Source: Callorhinus ursinus (taxonomy: Eukaryota > Chordata > Mammalia > Carnivora > Otariidae). Taken from it: a stretch of DNA of 64,000 nt. Numbering within the stretch: the first letter of the stretch is position 1; the number at the start of each line of letters is the position of its first letter. Positions 11,597 to 22,260 of this stretch are shown here, one piece after another. The position numbers were made by a program, and so were the translations under genes. The notes below the pieces were generated by a model. It worked only from the letters and a program-made list of their open reading frames with translations. It was not told the DNA's origin and made no database searches. The stretch is taken from assembly GCF_003265705.1 (NCBI RefSeq), contig NW_020312902.1:11084120-11148119 (forward strand), written 5' to 3'.

Positions 11597-12518
11597 TTTG
11601 AAGACTTTATCTCTTTAGAGCAGTTTTAGGTTCACAGCAAAAAGTATAGAAATCTCTCAGAGATTGATGAACCTACATAGACACATGATCATAATCCAAA
11701 GTCCATAGTTTATAGTTCACTCTTGGTGGTGTATATTCTGTGGGTTTAGATAAATGTGCAATGACATATAACCATCATTACAGTATCATACAGAGTACTT
11801 TCACTGCCCTAAAAAATCCTCTGTACTCTACCTAGTCATCTCCCCCCTTAACCCAACCCCCTGATATCCACTGATCTTTTTACTGTCTCCGTAGTTTTAC
11901 CTTTTCCAGAATGCCATTTAATTGGAATCAAAAGGTGTGTAGCCATTTTAGATTGGCTTCTTTTTTCTTATTAACATGCATTTAAGTTTGTTCCATGTCT
12001 TTTTGTGGCTTGGTAGCTCATTTCTTTGTAGCCCTGAAAAATATTCCATTGTCTGAATGTGTCACAGTATATTTATCCATTCACCTACTGAAGGACATCT
12101 CAGTTGCTTCCAAGCTTGGGCAATTATGAATAAAGCTGCTATAAATATCCATGTGCAGGTTCTTGTACTGACACAAATTTTCCACTCCTTTGGGTAAAAT
12201 ACCAATGAGTGTAATTGCTGAATCATATAATAAAACTATGTTTAGTTTTTGTAAGAAATGGCCAAACTCTTCCAAACTGTCTGAACCATTTTGAATTCCC
12301 ACCAACCATGAATGACAGTTCCTGTCGATCTACATCCTTGCCCAGCATTTGATGTTGTTGCTGTTCTGGATTTTGGACATTCTAATAGGTATGCCATGAA
12401 ATCTCCTTGTTTTAATTTTATTTCGCTGATGGCATATGTCCCATGGAGGAGTATCTTTTCATAGGTTTTCTTGGCCATTTTTGTATATATCTTCTTTGAT
12501 GAAGTGTCTGTTAAGATC
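11597..12518 (-). mobile_element. Old L1, antisense, 3' part (left half)
   Basis: Antisense L1 3' UTR and ORF2-end landmarks appear in order: 'gagcagttttaggttcacagcaaaa', 'ttttaccttttccagaatg', 'ttccatgtctttttgtggcttggtagctcatttc', 'gaataaagctgctataaatatcc', 'catttgatgttgttgctgttctgg' and 'gttaagatctttggctcat'. It continues at 13177 after an interrupting younger L1. It is a mammalian-age L1M-type relic and is non-coding. Confidence 0.85.
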
Positions 12519-12533
12519 TTTGGCTCATTTTTT

Positions 12534-13161
12534 TTAAATAATTTTTTATTGTTATGTTAATCATCATACATTACATCATTAGTTTTTGATGTAGTGTTCC
12601 GTGATTCATTGTTTGTGCATAACACCCAGTGCTCCACGCAGAATGTGCCCTCTTTAATACCCATCACCAGGCTAACCCGTCCCCCCACCCCCTTCCCCTC
12701 TAGAACCCTCAGTTTGTTTTTCAGAGTCCATCGTCTCTAATGGTTCATCTCCCCCCTCCAACTTACTCCCCTTCATTCTTCCCCTCCTGCTATCTTCTTC
12801 TTCTTTTTTTTTCTTAACATATATTGCATTATTTGTTTCAGAAGTACAGATCCGTGATTCATCAGTCTTGTACAATTCACAGCGCTCACCATAGCACATA
12901 CCCTCCCCAATGTCTATCACCCAGCCACCCAATCCTTCCCACCCCTCACCATTCCAGCAACCCTCAGTTTGTTTCCTGAGATTAAGAATTCCTCATATCA
13001 GTGAGGTCATGTGATACATGTCTTTCTCTGATTGACTTATTTCACTCAGCATAACACCCTCCAGTTCCATCCACGTCGTTGCAAATGGCAAGATCTCATT
13101 CCTTTTGATGGCTGCATAATATTCCATTGTGTATATATACCACATCTTCTTTATCCATTCA
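12534..13161 (-). mobile_element. Younger L1 3' end, antisense, nested in an older L1
   Basis: A 5'-truncated L1 starting (on the + strand) with a T-rich tail and 'gttatgttaatcatcatac', through 'accctcagtttgtttttcagag', to 'gcataatattccattgtgtatatataccac'. A 15-bp duplication 'tttggctcatttttt' flanks it at 12519-12533 and 13162-13176. It shows what the unrearranged 3' region looks like compared with the twin-primed copy at 8.7 kb. The microsatellite site near 13132 is not expanded here. The antisense open frame at 12672-12932 falls within it and is not a gene. Confidence 0.92.
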
Positions 13162-13176
13162 TTTGGCTCATTTTTT

Positions 13177-13840
13177 AAACGGGTTGTTTTTTTTTCTCTT
13201 ATTGTTGAGTTTTAAAGGTTCTTTGCGTATTTTGGGTAACAGTCTTTGTCAGATACGTCTTTTGAAAATATTTTCTCCTAGTCTGTGGCTTGTTTTCTCA
13301 TTCTCTTTACTCTCTTCTGGGGAGCAGAAATTTTTAATTTTGATGAAGTCCAGCTTATCAATTGTTTTTTTCATGGATCATGCCTTTAGTGTCATACCTA
13401 AAAAGTTATCACTATACACAAGATCATCTAGATTTTCTTCTATGCATTATAGTCTAGGAGTTTAATAATTTTGCATTTTATATTTTTCTCTGTCTCATTT
13501 TGAATTAATTTTTTGTGAGAAGTGTGAGATCTGTGCCCAGATTCTTGTTTTTTTGCATGTCAGGTATAGATTTCTTTTCAGAACCATTTTGTTGAAAAGA
13601 CTTTATTTGCTCCATCATTTTGCCTTTGCTTCTTTGTCAAAGATCAGTTGAGTATATTTGGGTCTATCCTGGACTCTCAATTCTGTTGAATTCTTTCATT
13701 TGTGTGTCACAAACACGACACTGTAGCTTCATAGTAAGTCTTGACATCAGGTAGTGTCAGTCCTTCAACTTTTTTCTTCTCCTTTAATATTGTGTTGTAT
13801 ATTTTGCATTTTTTACCTCTCCATGTGATATATAACCTTT
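13177..13840 (-). mobile_element. Old L1, antisense (right half, ORF2 region)
   Basis: This continues the L1 broken at 12518: 'cttattgttgagttttaaagg', 'tctttgtcagatacgtct', 'gtctgtggcttgttttctcattctc', 'gatgaagtccagcttatc', 'ttgctccatcattttgcctttg' and 'agtaagtcttgacatcagg'. These are antisense ORF2 C-terminal sequences with many lesions. The open frame at 13127-13465 reads across the junction on the wrong strand and is spurious. Confidence 0.85.
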
Positions 13841-15040
13841 TAAATATTCTTCCTTGATTTCTTCTAAAAAATGATGTTTTGTTTCTCTTCTCTTCCCTTG
13901 TTAAGCTCTTTGTATAGTTGGCCTCCATAATTCCATAGTTTTTCTTCTAAGATTACTTCAAGTGAGACTCTTCTACTACCACTCCTTAATTATTGTATAT
14001 TCAAGGTTTAATATTCAGCCCCTTTCCTTCTTTCCCCATATCCTTATCCTGAACTATTTTATCTACACTCTTTGCTTGAATTATAGTCTATGTTATGATA
14101 GATCCTCTAGTATAGATTTGGTTCCAAGCTCTTTCTTGATTTCAGACAAATCACGCTGCATGACTGTTGGGCCTCCCCAACTGGCTGCCAAATGGCTCTC
14201 CATCCCAATATCATCACAACAGATCCAACTGTCTTTTTCTTTCCCCTTGTCCATAGGTTTCTGCCATATCTCTTAGAATTAAAGCAATTAAACCTGGGTA
14301 TTCACTCTCTAACTTATTTCTCAAGCCAATGAGTCATGACACTTACTCTTTTTTTGCCTTGTAGTATTTTTAAAGTCTCTTTAACTTCTCATTTCCACAA
14401 CAACTATCATCTCAGTCAAGACCTAAATTCCTCTTATCTATATTTCTGCTGCAAGCTATGAACAAACCATTCAGGTTCAAGTCATGCCATAAATCAACCC
14501 ATTGTCCACATTGTGGACAGTGAAATTTTTCCCCAGTACAATTACAATCTGCTTTCCTGCTTGAAAAACATGCATTGGCTTAGTTTTTATAAGTATTTTG
14601 TCATCTGTCCCATGATTGACTCTGCAGCTTTCTTTCTGTTTCCCTTGTGCCCTTTACTCCTGTGTCCATATAGGATCATTTTCTTTTCACTGAACTTACC
14701 TTGATCTTGATCTTTGCAGGCCATTCTCAACCTATTTCCTTTTCTTTTATTATATATTAAGTATTCTCTTCTAACCTTCTTTCCTTTTATGCAGTGTTAA
14801 ATTTATCTATTTGCTTGCTGGTGTCTCCAGTTAGGTGAAGGAAAATATAAAGATCATGACCTACATATCAAATCCAATTAGTTGGTAGATGTTGTATGAA
14901 GCTGTGTTGACAAGATTTCTGAAGATTAGTTGGACTCATTAAGGAGAAAAATGACATGATTGATTATTATTGTCTGCTCCAGAAAAGACAACAACTGACA
15001 CATATTTTTATTCTTTGCACTAGAAGGAATAATATTTATC
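13841..15040. other. Unassigned AT/pyrimidine-rich sequence
   Basis: No clear repeat or gene. It may include further degraded L1 near its left edge, but I cannot follow it beyond about 13840. Confidence 0.35.
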
Positions 15041-15044
15041 TGAA

Positions 15045-15290
15045 TATTATTGGATCATATTTATCTGAGTACCTGCTATATGTAAGGCACTGTTAAGACC
15101 AATTTGTCTATAATTTTACTCTTATAATCATTGTTTGTGGAACATAATCCTATGTGTTCAAATAAGAAGAAATAAATTGTTAAGTTGTGTTTTTATTTAA
15201 GGACACATAATACATGGCAAAGGCAAGATTAACCCTATATCCTCTGACTCAAACACCTGTAGGTCTTTGAGAAACACATGCTATACCCAA
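15045..15290 (-). repeat. MIR SINE, antisense
   Basis: 'gagtacctgctatatgtaaggcactg', 'taattttactcttataatc' and 'aggacacataatacatggcaaaggcaagattaacc' follow the antisense MIR order. Diverged. Confidence 0.55.
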
Positions 15291-15814
15291 TGTTCATAAA
15301 ATTAAATAGCTTGGTGGAAAAATCTGATATACTCCCGGTCCTGTGCCAGATTTTGTTAGAATAAGAAGGATACAAAAGAAGATATTATACTTGCCTTCTT
15401 TGAGTTCATGTGAATGTGACAGAAAATATGAAGTAGCTGGCAGAAAAACTAAGGATTAGACCTTATTCTGCATCTCTGCTTGTTTGGGAAAAACAAATGA
15501 GAGAAAGGAAAAAGAGACATTTTATAATTGCAAGGCTATAATGATGGCAGTGTAAATGTAGATGCTATGAAATCTCTCATGGACAGTTAATTACTCCTTA
15601 TTAAGACAAATTTTATTCTTTAGAAAAACAGACTACCTTATATCCATTAGGCCTTGCTACTTTGGGCATCCTTTAGCTTTCTCAAGGAAAGTTAGAATGG
15701 ATGATGCCCTTATTATTGGAGCTACAATTAGGTGCTGAGAATTATCACCTTTCCCAAGCACAAAAGTCCATGTAAAGTACTGGAAAGAACTTTGATTCAA
15801 AGTAATCCAGGTAC
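15291..15814. other. Unassigned non-coding sequence
   Basis: Nothing recognised. Confidence 0.4.
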
Positions 15815-15995
15815 TAATGGAAGTTTCTGTCTTATCACTTAGTAATTTTATAATTTTGTATAAGTAACATATTTGCTCTACATCATCCATAAAATGAGGA
15901 TGATAAGACCTACTTACCAGGATTTTTGTGCTGATGAAATGAAATCATGCATACAAAGCACCTGACAAGAGGTAGGTGATACAAAATGGGGATTG
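15815..15995 (+). repeat. MIR SINE, sense, 3' half
   Basis: 'catccataaaatgaggatgataagacctacttaccaggatttttgtgctgatgaaatgaaatcatgcatacaaagcacctgacaagaggtagg' parallels the MIR 3' half of the form 'ctgtaaaatggggataataatacctac...'. Confidence 0.65.
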
Positions 15996-17265
15996 TGATG
16001 GTGGCAGCCATGATGCCTATGGCGCTAATGACAACAATGACAATGAGATGATGATGATATCATAAGGTATTTTGGTTGGGATGCAGACCCGGGATCTCCC
16101 AACTCTATATTCCAAATCTAGCACCTGAGGCCTGACTAGTCCCTCTAAACTTAGTCGGCCTCCATTGTCTCTAGGAGTTAAATTCTGCTTGATGTATTCA
16201 CATACTCGGGGGTAACAACCACACTTTGAATTTTATAATATTTGACAGTTCACAGATATTTTCTGATCAAATCAATTAATATTACAGAACACACTTGAAA
16301 GAAATCCTGATATGTAATAAGTCCTATATAAATTTTAGCTGTTATTAGTATTAATGTTATTATCAATATTTGTCAGTACATTTAATTCTTATATCAATAT
16401 ACTGGGAAGTAGAGGATTTTTTAATTCCCAATAAAGAGACTAAGATACCAAATCTCACAAGAGTCTGGTAATTGCCAGCATTTAGCTCTGTGCTCAAGGG
16501 CAAGTAACTTTTATGCTTAAGATGACTTCTCCCAGCACCTGTGCATAGCTGCTCGCACAGCAGGTGCTTGGTCAATATTGTTAAATGCTTATGTAGCTGA
16601 TTTATAGAGGCCATAGGAAAACATTGGTTCAGAGGCCTATTTAGGTCTAAGTCAAGGATAACCTCCATATTAATGTCAAAAATAAGAATTAATAACTTGA
16701 CTCAAACATTTATATACAAATAAAACAAATAACTAATTAAATATACATACTGTATAAACTGCACAAAATCTTTGCTTAAAATCACAAGGTCTTGTGCATC
16801 CACTGACCCTTCAAATATCCTCAATTGACTAATTTCCTTGCTTTTGCTACCTTTAAGAAAACTCTGAAAAGGGCTGGTGAACAATACTCTACTTAGAGAG
16901 CTGGACAAAAGAAGTAAATGTCCAGGCCCTTGACCGGGTCAAAAATGACTGGGAGATGCTCCCTTGCAATTATCTCTTAAGATAAAGTTCACTTACTGAA
17001 CCAAGGTCCTTCCTCTTTCTAGAATGTAGTACAAGAGGCATATAGACCTGGAAACTAGCAACCACAACAACTACTTGTTATAGAAACATATTTAACTTAA
17101 GTCAAGAAAAACATAAGTAACTTGATCCAACTGATGAGGTAGCACTTGAAATTCTCAACAGGTCACCAATATGAGATAGGCTTCACACTAGGTGAGATGG
17201 GGAGGAGGTTTTGTGCTACACAAATAAGAGAACTCCAGTATTTTATACAACAACAATGTTCATCA
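15996..17265. other. Unassigned non-coding sequence
   Basis: No gene recognised. A GAT-rich patch occurs near 16030-16065. Two antisense open frames (16363-16668 and 16702-16908) lack family motifs. Confidence 0.4.
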
Positions 17266-17269
17266 CTCA

Positions 17270-17405
17270 GTATGTAGCATTATTTTCACAAATGTACCAC
17301 AGTAATTTAAGCTGATAACTAGTGAAGGAGAATATAGGATACTCTCTGTATTATTTTTACAATTCTTCTATAAATCTAAAATTATTCAAAAATAATATTT
17401 TAAAT
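17270..17405 (+). repeat. Old L1 3' UTR fragment, sense
   Basis: 'cacaaatgtaccacagtaatttaagctgataac', 'ggatactctctgtattatttttacaattcttctataaatctaaaattattc' resembles the L1M 3' UTR (form: actctctgtactttctgctcaatttt...aaacctaaaactgctc). Confidence 0.6.
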
Positions 17406-17525
17406 GTCTCATAAGTTTCCTATGTTAGGGTGGTATGAGGGTACAGAGGATGACTGGGATAGTCAGGAGCATTTTCATGCAAAGATGGTAGTTAAACTGA
17501 AAGTTTAAAAAAAAAAAAGTGAATA

Positions 17526-17710
17526 GGGGCACCTGGGTGGCTCAGTTATTAAGCATCTGCCTTTGGTTCGGGTCATGATCCCAGGGTCCTGGGATCCAGC
17601 CCCTACCAGTCTCCCCGCGCAGAGGGAAGTCTGCTTCTCCCTCTCCCACTCCCCCTGCTTGTGTTCCTTCTCTCACTTTGTCTCTCTCTGTCAAATAAAT
17701 AAAGTCTTTA
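17526..17710 (+). mobile_element. Can-SINE (arctoid SINEC), full length
   Basis: Starts ggggcacctgggtggctcag, with 'gggtcctgggatccagcc', CCACTCCCCCTGCTTGTG and AATAAATAAAGTCTTT tail. Flanked by an A-run plus 'tgaata' on both sides, consistent with a duplication of about 14 bp with an A-run length change. Confidence 0.93.
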
Positions 17711-17979
17711 AAAAAAAATGAATAGTGGTAAATAAGGTGAAACAGGTATAAGGAAGTCCATGTTAAGTAACCTAACCTTATTACCAAATAATATTTCACA
17801 AACATCTTTATATGTCAATTACTAAAGATATATATCATTTTTATTGAGTTCATATTTGTTTCTGAAATGTACACTAATTATTTCTTTGAATATTCAAGAT
17901 ATGATCATTTTTCTTTTTTAATCAAATCTATAGGAAACCTATAATTCCATTTACACTTATATTTTAAGTATCTGCTAAA

Positions 17980-18090
17980 TTTTCTCCCAGGAAACTGTAA
18001 TCTTCCTAAAGACAAAAGCTGTGTCTATCTTGTTCACTTAGTCTCTAGGACATAGTATGCTATTCAATAAAACTTGATTGAATAAATGTG
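17980..18090 (+). repeat. L2-like LINE 3' end
   Basis: 'gtaatcttcctaaagacaaaagctgtgtctatcttgttcacttagtctctaggacatagtatgctattcaataaaacttgattgaataaatg' follows the L2 3' end layout (gagggcagggactgtgtc...gtgcctggcacatag...aataaatgtttg). Confidence 0.65.
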
Positions 18091-18229
18091 GATGTATGCT
18101 GTGCAAAGACACAGACAGAAAACACAACAAGGAATGTAAGAGAGTTGCAAGTGGTTTTTCTACAACTGGAGTAAAGGATTCCTGTTGTGGAATTTGCAAG
18201 GCAGGAATTGAATTTTAATTCTCTATCTA

Positions 18230-18636
18230 ATACAATCAACAAAATGTTTATTTTGAACCTGGTCTGTGTCACACACTATAACTACAAAGATGGAGACCTA
18301 TTGGCTCACTAGGGAGGTTATGGGATTGCAGGGTCCATAATATGAAGAATTTTTTTTCTCCTCGTAAAAACTACAGGACATCTCTGAGGTATTTTATGTA
18401 GGAACCTTAGAAAGATCTTTGAATCAGCTATTCTTCTGCAGAAGGAAATAGAAGGAGGGTCAACGTTAGGGGGCAGAAATTCAGATGTCTGTTTCAATTG
18501 TTGAGGCAGAAATGATGAGTGTTTCCACTCCATTAATTGTGTGGAGATCAAGGAGTGGCTGGAAGGGTAGCTGAGGTTAGGAGGATGCAATATGGTGGCA
18601 GTTGTGAGAGGAGATTCAGGAGGAAGAAGATGGATT
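18230..18636 (+). repeat. Ancient interspersed repeat, family not named (copy B, left part)
   Basis: 'gtgtttccactccattaattgtgtggagatcaaggagtggctggaagggtagctgaggttagg' resembles the middle part of the same old dispersed repeat as copy A. It is interrupted by the SINE pair and continues after 19069. Family name not assigned. Confidence 0.45.
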
Positions 18637-18650
18637 AAAATCAGTCTGAA

Positions 18651-18826
18651 GGGTGGCACCTGGGTGGCACAGTCGGTTGAGTGTCCAATTCTTGGTTTTG
18701 GCTGAGGTCACAATCTCATGGTCATGAGATCGAGGTCCACATTGGGCCCTGCGCTCAGCAGGGAGGCTGCTTTTGATTTTCTCTCCCTCTCCCTCTACCC
18801 CCACTTATATGTCTTTAAAATAAAAT
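18651..18826 (+). mobile_element. Can-SINE, older SINEC subtype
   Basis: Begins gggtggcacctgggtggcacag and has the 'caatctcatggtcatgagatcgagg' middle and 'tgattttctctccctctccctct' tract of an older Can-SINE subtype, unlike the CCACTCCCCCTGC subtype elsewhere. The tail is AAAATAAAATAAAATC. The target aaaatcagtctgaa (18637-18650) precedes it. A second SINE follows immediately. Confidence 0.88.
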
Positions 18827-18833
18827 AAAATCA

Positions 18834-19060
18834 GGGTGCCTGGGTGGCTCAGTTGGTTAAGCGAGAGCCTTCAGCTCAGGTCATGATCCTGGAGTCCCAG
18901 GATCTAGTCCCACATCAGGCTCCCTGCTCAGTGGGGAGTCTGCTTCTCCCTCTGACCCTCCCCCGCCTCATGCTCTCTCTCTCTCTCATTCTCTCTCTCA
19001 AATAAATAAATAAAATCTTTAAAAAAATAATAAAAAATAAAAAATAAAATAAAATAAAAT
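18834..19060 (+). mobile_element. Can-SINE inserted directly behind another SINE
   Basis: Starts gggtgcctgggtggctcag, same strand as its upstream neighbour. It has a 'tgacccctcccc'-type tract and a long A-rich tail (AAATAAAATAAAAT). The target core aaaatcag occurs three times: before the pair (18637), between (18827) and after (19061). Confidence 0.9.
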
Positions 19061-19640
19061 AAAATCAGTTTAAAGGTAGTAATATCAGCTGTCCTGTGAC
19101 TGATTTGATGTGAAGGAAGTTGAGCAAAGATGGAGAATGATTCTCAATTTAATGGCTTGCATAACTAGGTGGGTAGAAATAGCACATAATGGGGAAGTAA
19201 GCTAGAAGACAACGCATCCTATTGTAGGATGGGGATGGGCTGCTGGAACACACCGAGTTGGAGGTAACTGGAAGACTTCTAGGTGAAGGGGCTAGTTGGC
19301 AGTTGAGTGAGTATACCAGTCTCTAGGGAGAGAGCTCTGGGCTAAAGATGTGGACTTCCAAGTGAAGAGTATATGAGTAAACATTGATTCCAAAGATCCT
19401 ATCTCTAACCCTTTCTTTATGTAATCATTGTAAATGAGACCACTCAAGGAGACTAAATAGATGAGAAGTAAAGAGAATCCACAATAACCTCTAGAGAACA
19501 CCAGCATTTAAGATAGAAAGAGAAGAGCATGAGAAAGAAGAACATTTTGAAGTCATGGTCAGAGTGGTGCCAAAGGTAATAGGTGAGAATGATTTAGAAG
19601 AGTCCATTGAAGTATTGTTCAGGAAGGAGGAATAATTCAA
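19061..19640 (+). repeat. Ancient interspersed repeat, family not named (copy B, right part)
   Basis: 'gagttggaggtaactggaag', 'ggcagttgagtgagtataccagtctctagggagagagctctgggctaaagatg' is the later part of the same old family as copy A (form: gtctggagctcaggggagaggtctgggctggagatat). Heavily diverged. Confidence 0.5.
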
Positions 19641-19699
19641 CACTCAAGTGACAAAGCTCCCATAAATGATAGGATTTGCAATCAGGAAGTCATCCATGG

Positions 19700-19930
19700 C
19701 CATAATTAGAGCAATGCCCGGCACTGAGCTGATTGCTTTACATGGAGAATTGCGTTTAATTTATACACAGTTGATGAGGCACATAATATAATCCTAATTT
19801 TACAAATGACAAAACAGTAGCTTAACTAACTGACTCAGAGCCACACGACTAGTTAGTGGTAAAACTCAGATTCACACCTAGGAAAGCTGATGCTGAAAAC
19901 TGCACTGTGAGTAACTAAGCTCTACTGTGC
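19700..19930 (-). repeat. MIR SINE, antisense
   Basis: 'gcccggcactgagctgattgctttacatgg', 'cctaattttacaaatgac', 'agagccacacgactagttagtgg' and 'aagctctactgtgccaccc' follow the antisense MIR order. Confidence 0.7.
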
Positions 19931-20371
19931 CACCCACTGACACATCTAATTATTTTCAACTCAGCACTTGATAATTCAGAATTATGTGGGAGTTTTTGTC
20001 CTCCAATTTTTCATAAACACAAATATTAATTCTCCAGTGTTATTCCGAAGCATCCTTAGGACTGAGATATACCATATGCTTCTGTGTGTTCCCCGAGTTT
20101 TTAGCCCAAAATGAGGTATACCCATAGGTGTTGTATCAATAAACAATACTGAAGAAAAATGAGCATTTAAGGTGTTATTATAAAGGCAGACCAGCCAGAT
20201 TGTCCTCCAATGACACAAGTAACAGATCAAAAGAGCAACGTAACTTTTGACTATGCTCCTTGCTTCTAAGCACTAGATCATTATACCTCTCTAATGATTT
20301 ATGTGTGAAGTTTCCAAGGTGATGAGAATAGGCCACATATAGACCTTAATACAACCATAATGGGTTAATAA
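19931..20371. other. Unassigned non-coding sequence
   Basis: Nothing recognised. Confidence 0.4.
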
Positions 20372-20387
20372 TACATCCTCCATTCTT

Positions 20388-20580
20388 TTTTTTTTTTTAA
20401 GATTTTATTTATTTGCGAGAGAGAGAATGAGAGACAGAGAGCATGAGAGGGAGGAGGGTCAGAGGGAGAAGCAGACTTCCTGCTGAGCAGGGAACCCAAT
20501 GTGGGACTCGATCCCGGAACTCCAGGATCATGACCTGAGCCAAAGGCAGTCGCTTAACCAACTGAGCCACCCAGGCGCCC
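20388..20580 (-). mobile_element. Can-SINE, antisense, full length
   Basis: The T-run tail at 20388-20398 leads to 'aagattttatttatttg', a GA-rich tract, 'gactcgatcccggaactcc' (B-box complement) and ends 'gagccacccaggcgccc'. A perfect 16-bp duplication tacatcctccattctt flanks it (20372-20387 and 20581-20596). The 78-codon open frame at 20499-20735 runs out of this SINE and is spurious. Confidence 0.96.
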
Positions 20581-20596
20581 TACATCCTCCATTCTT

Positions 20597-21460
20597 AATG
20601 CAAGAAAAAGCAAGCCACGAGAATTGCACAAAAGAGGTCAGACTCACATCTCTGGTGGGCAGTTCCTTTGAGCTTAGAGTCTGGAACAAACTACTGTGGA
20701 AGGAGAATACTCTTCATCTTCCAGCTGATAAATAAGTCACCAGTTGTTTTATATTTTAAAACATCTGAACAGTATCTCAGGGCTCTGGAAAGGCTTTATT
20801 CCCTAGTTCCATTGGCACGCAAGCCATTGTCTTAATTGTGTACATAATCTCCTACATAAGCAATGCCATGGATTTTGCACCCTTCTGAAAAAGAGGGCAC
20901 TATAGATATCTCTTGCATAGAACTGCTGCCATGGTTCAATTAGAGGAGAAATAAATTTTACTATCTTGATGAGAGCCTGTGAAACCAAAACTAGGCAATA
21001 TACCCGGCTTTAAGAAAATGGAATCTTGTATTCTTTGACAGTGTAATTATTACTCTCTGTCAGCTTATTCTACTTTTTCATAAAAATCACTTAATGCTTC
21101 ACAAAGATATTACTTTTGCGATCAAATATCACTTTGGGAACTGTTAATAATTTAGGAACTTCTATATTAAAAATGGCTAATTCACTAAATGCATGAGATG
21201 CCATAACCTGAGAATCCCCCCATCCTGAAAGTTCTGTTTTAATGGTTTGCTCCCAATGTAGGACATTAGAGAGAGCCAGGGGACTGCATTGAGGTTCTAC
21301 ATTCTGGTATTTAGAGCCCAGAGAGTCAACGATTCAACTGCAAAGAATTTAGGAAAGTTATTGCGAATATTTTTAGAAGAAAGAGTTTTACTCTGTAGCA
21401 ACAGACTTCTACGTTATTATATGATTATTTTTTAAACTTAAGGTTAAATAAAGCCTTGTT
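20597..21460. other. Unassigned non-coding sequence
   Basis: Nothing recognised. Confidence 0.4.
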
Positions 21461-21462
21461 TT

Positions 21463-21955
21463 AGGAGACTTTTCTCATTGAGCTAAAGTATTCTGACAAT
21501 GGGAAACTTTTAATCATTTTAGTTGACTTTTTAAATGTATTTTTAAAAAGTAAAACTTGCTCTTTCTGANNNNNNNNNNTTGACTTTTTAAATGTATTTT
21601 TAAAAAGTAAAACTTGCTCTTTCTGATGTAGACCAATGTGAATTTTTACCAATACATTCAGTCTTGCGTCCACCACCACAATTAAAATACAGAACAATTC
21701 TGTCCACCCCAAAATTCTTTTGTTTTGTCCCTTTATTTGTAATCAACCTCTCTCTCCTTCCCCAGTTCCTGGAAACCACTGATCTGTTTTCCGTTCCTAT
21801 AGTTTTGCTTTCTGCTCTTGTATAAATGAAATTATGCAGTGTGCCACCTTCTGAGCCTGGATTCTTTCTCTTAGAATAATGAACTTGAGATTCTTCTACA
21901 TTGTGTGTCATAGTTTATTATTTGGTGGATACTATTCCATTGTATAGAATAGTAG
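21463..21955 (-). repeat. Old L1 3' end, antisense, spanning an assembly gap
   Basis: 'accaatacattcagtcttgcg', 'ctggaaaccactgatctgttttccg', 'ctatagttttgctttctgctc', 'ttctacattgtgtgtcatag' and 'ggatactattccattgtatagaat' are antisense L1 3' landmarks. The T-rich start near 21463-21600 contains the N gap and its duplicated flank, so the left part is unreliable. Confidence 0.65.
21570..21579. other. Assembly gap (10 N)
   Basis: Ten Ns. The 47 bases just before it (21523-21569) are identical to the 47 bases just after it (21580-21626). This looks like two contig ends that overlap but were not merged. Confidence 0.97.
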
Positions 21956-22003
21956 CTTGTTAATTCTGAAAAAATGCATATGTAATGCTACCCTGGCAAT
22001 GAT

Positions 22004-22260
22004 AATAGTGACACATGGCAGGCATCATGTGGGTGCTTATTGTGGATTAGGCATTGTTGTAGCTCTGTCCACACACTACCTCATTAAATTCTGTCATCCT
22101 AGGAAATAGGCAATATCACTATTCCACTTTATAAAAGGAAAAGGAGGAGAGGCTACATGAAGTCACCTTCCCAGGATTATACCATTTGTAAATGTCATAG
22201 TCTGTATTAGAATCTGGGCAGCTTAACTTCAGACCCACCATTACAGCCACTATCACAAAC
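22004..22260 (-). repeat. MIR SINE, antisense, nearly full length
   Basis: 'gataatagtgacacatggcaggc', 'ttgtggattaggcattgttgtagctctg', 'cacactacctcattaaattctgtc', 'aaataggcaatatcactattccactttata' and 'tacagccac' follow the antisense MIR order. Confidence 0.65.

Noticed and set aside
13127..13465. 112-codon sense open frame
   Set aside because: It spans the junction of two antisense L1 elements and is the reverse strand of L1 ORF2.
20499..20735. 78-codon sense open frame
   Set aside because: It starts inside an antisense Can-SINE and runs through its duplication into unique DNA; no independent coding signal.
21463..21626. Biological tandem duplication around 21.57 kb
   Set aside because: The copies are identical over all 47 bases and meet exactly at a 10-N placeholder inside an otherwise diverged old L1, so an assembly overlap is far more likely.
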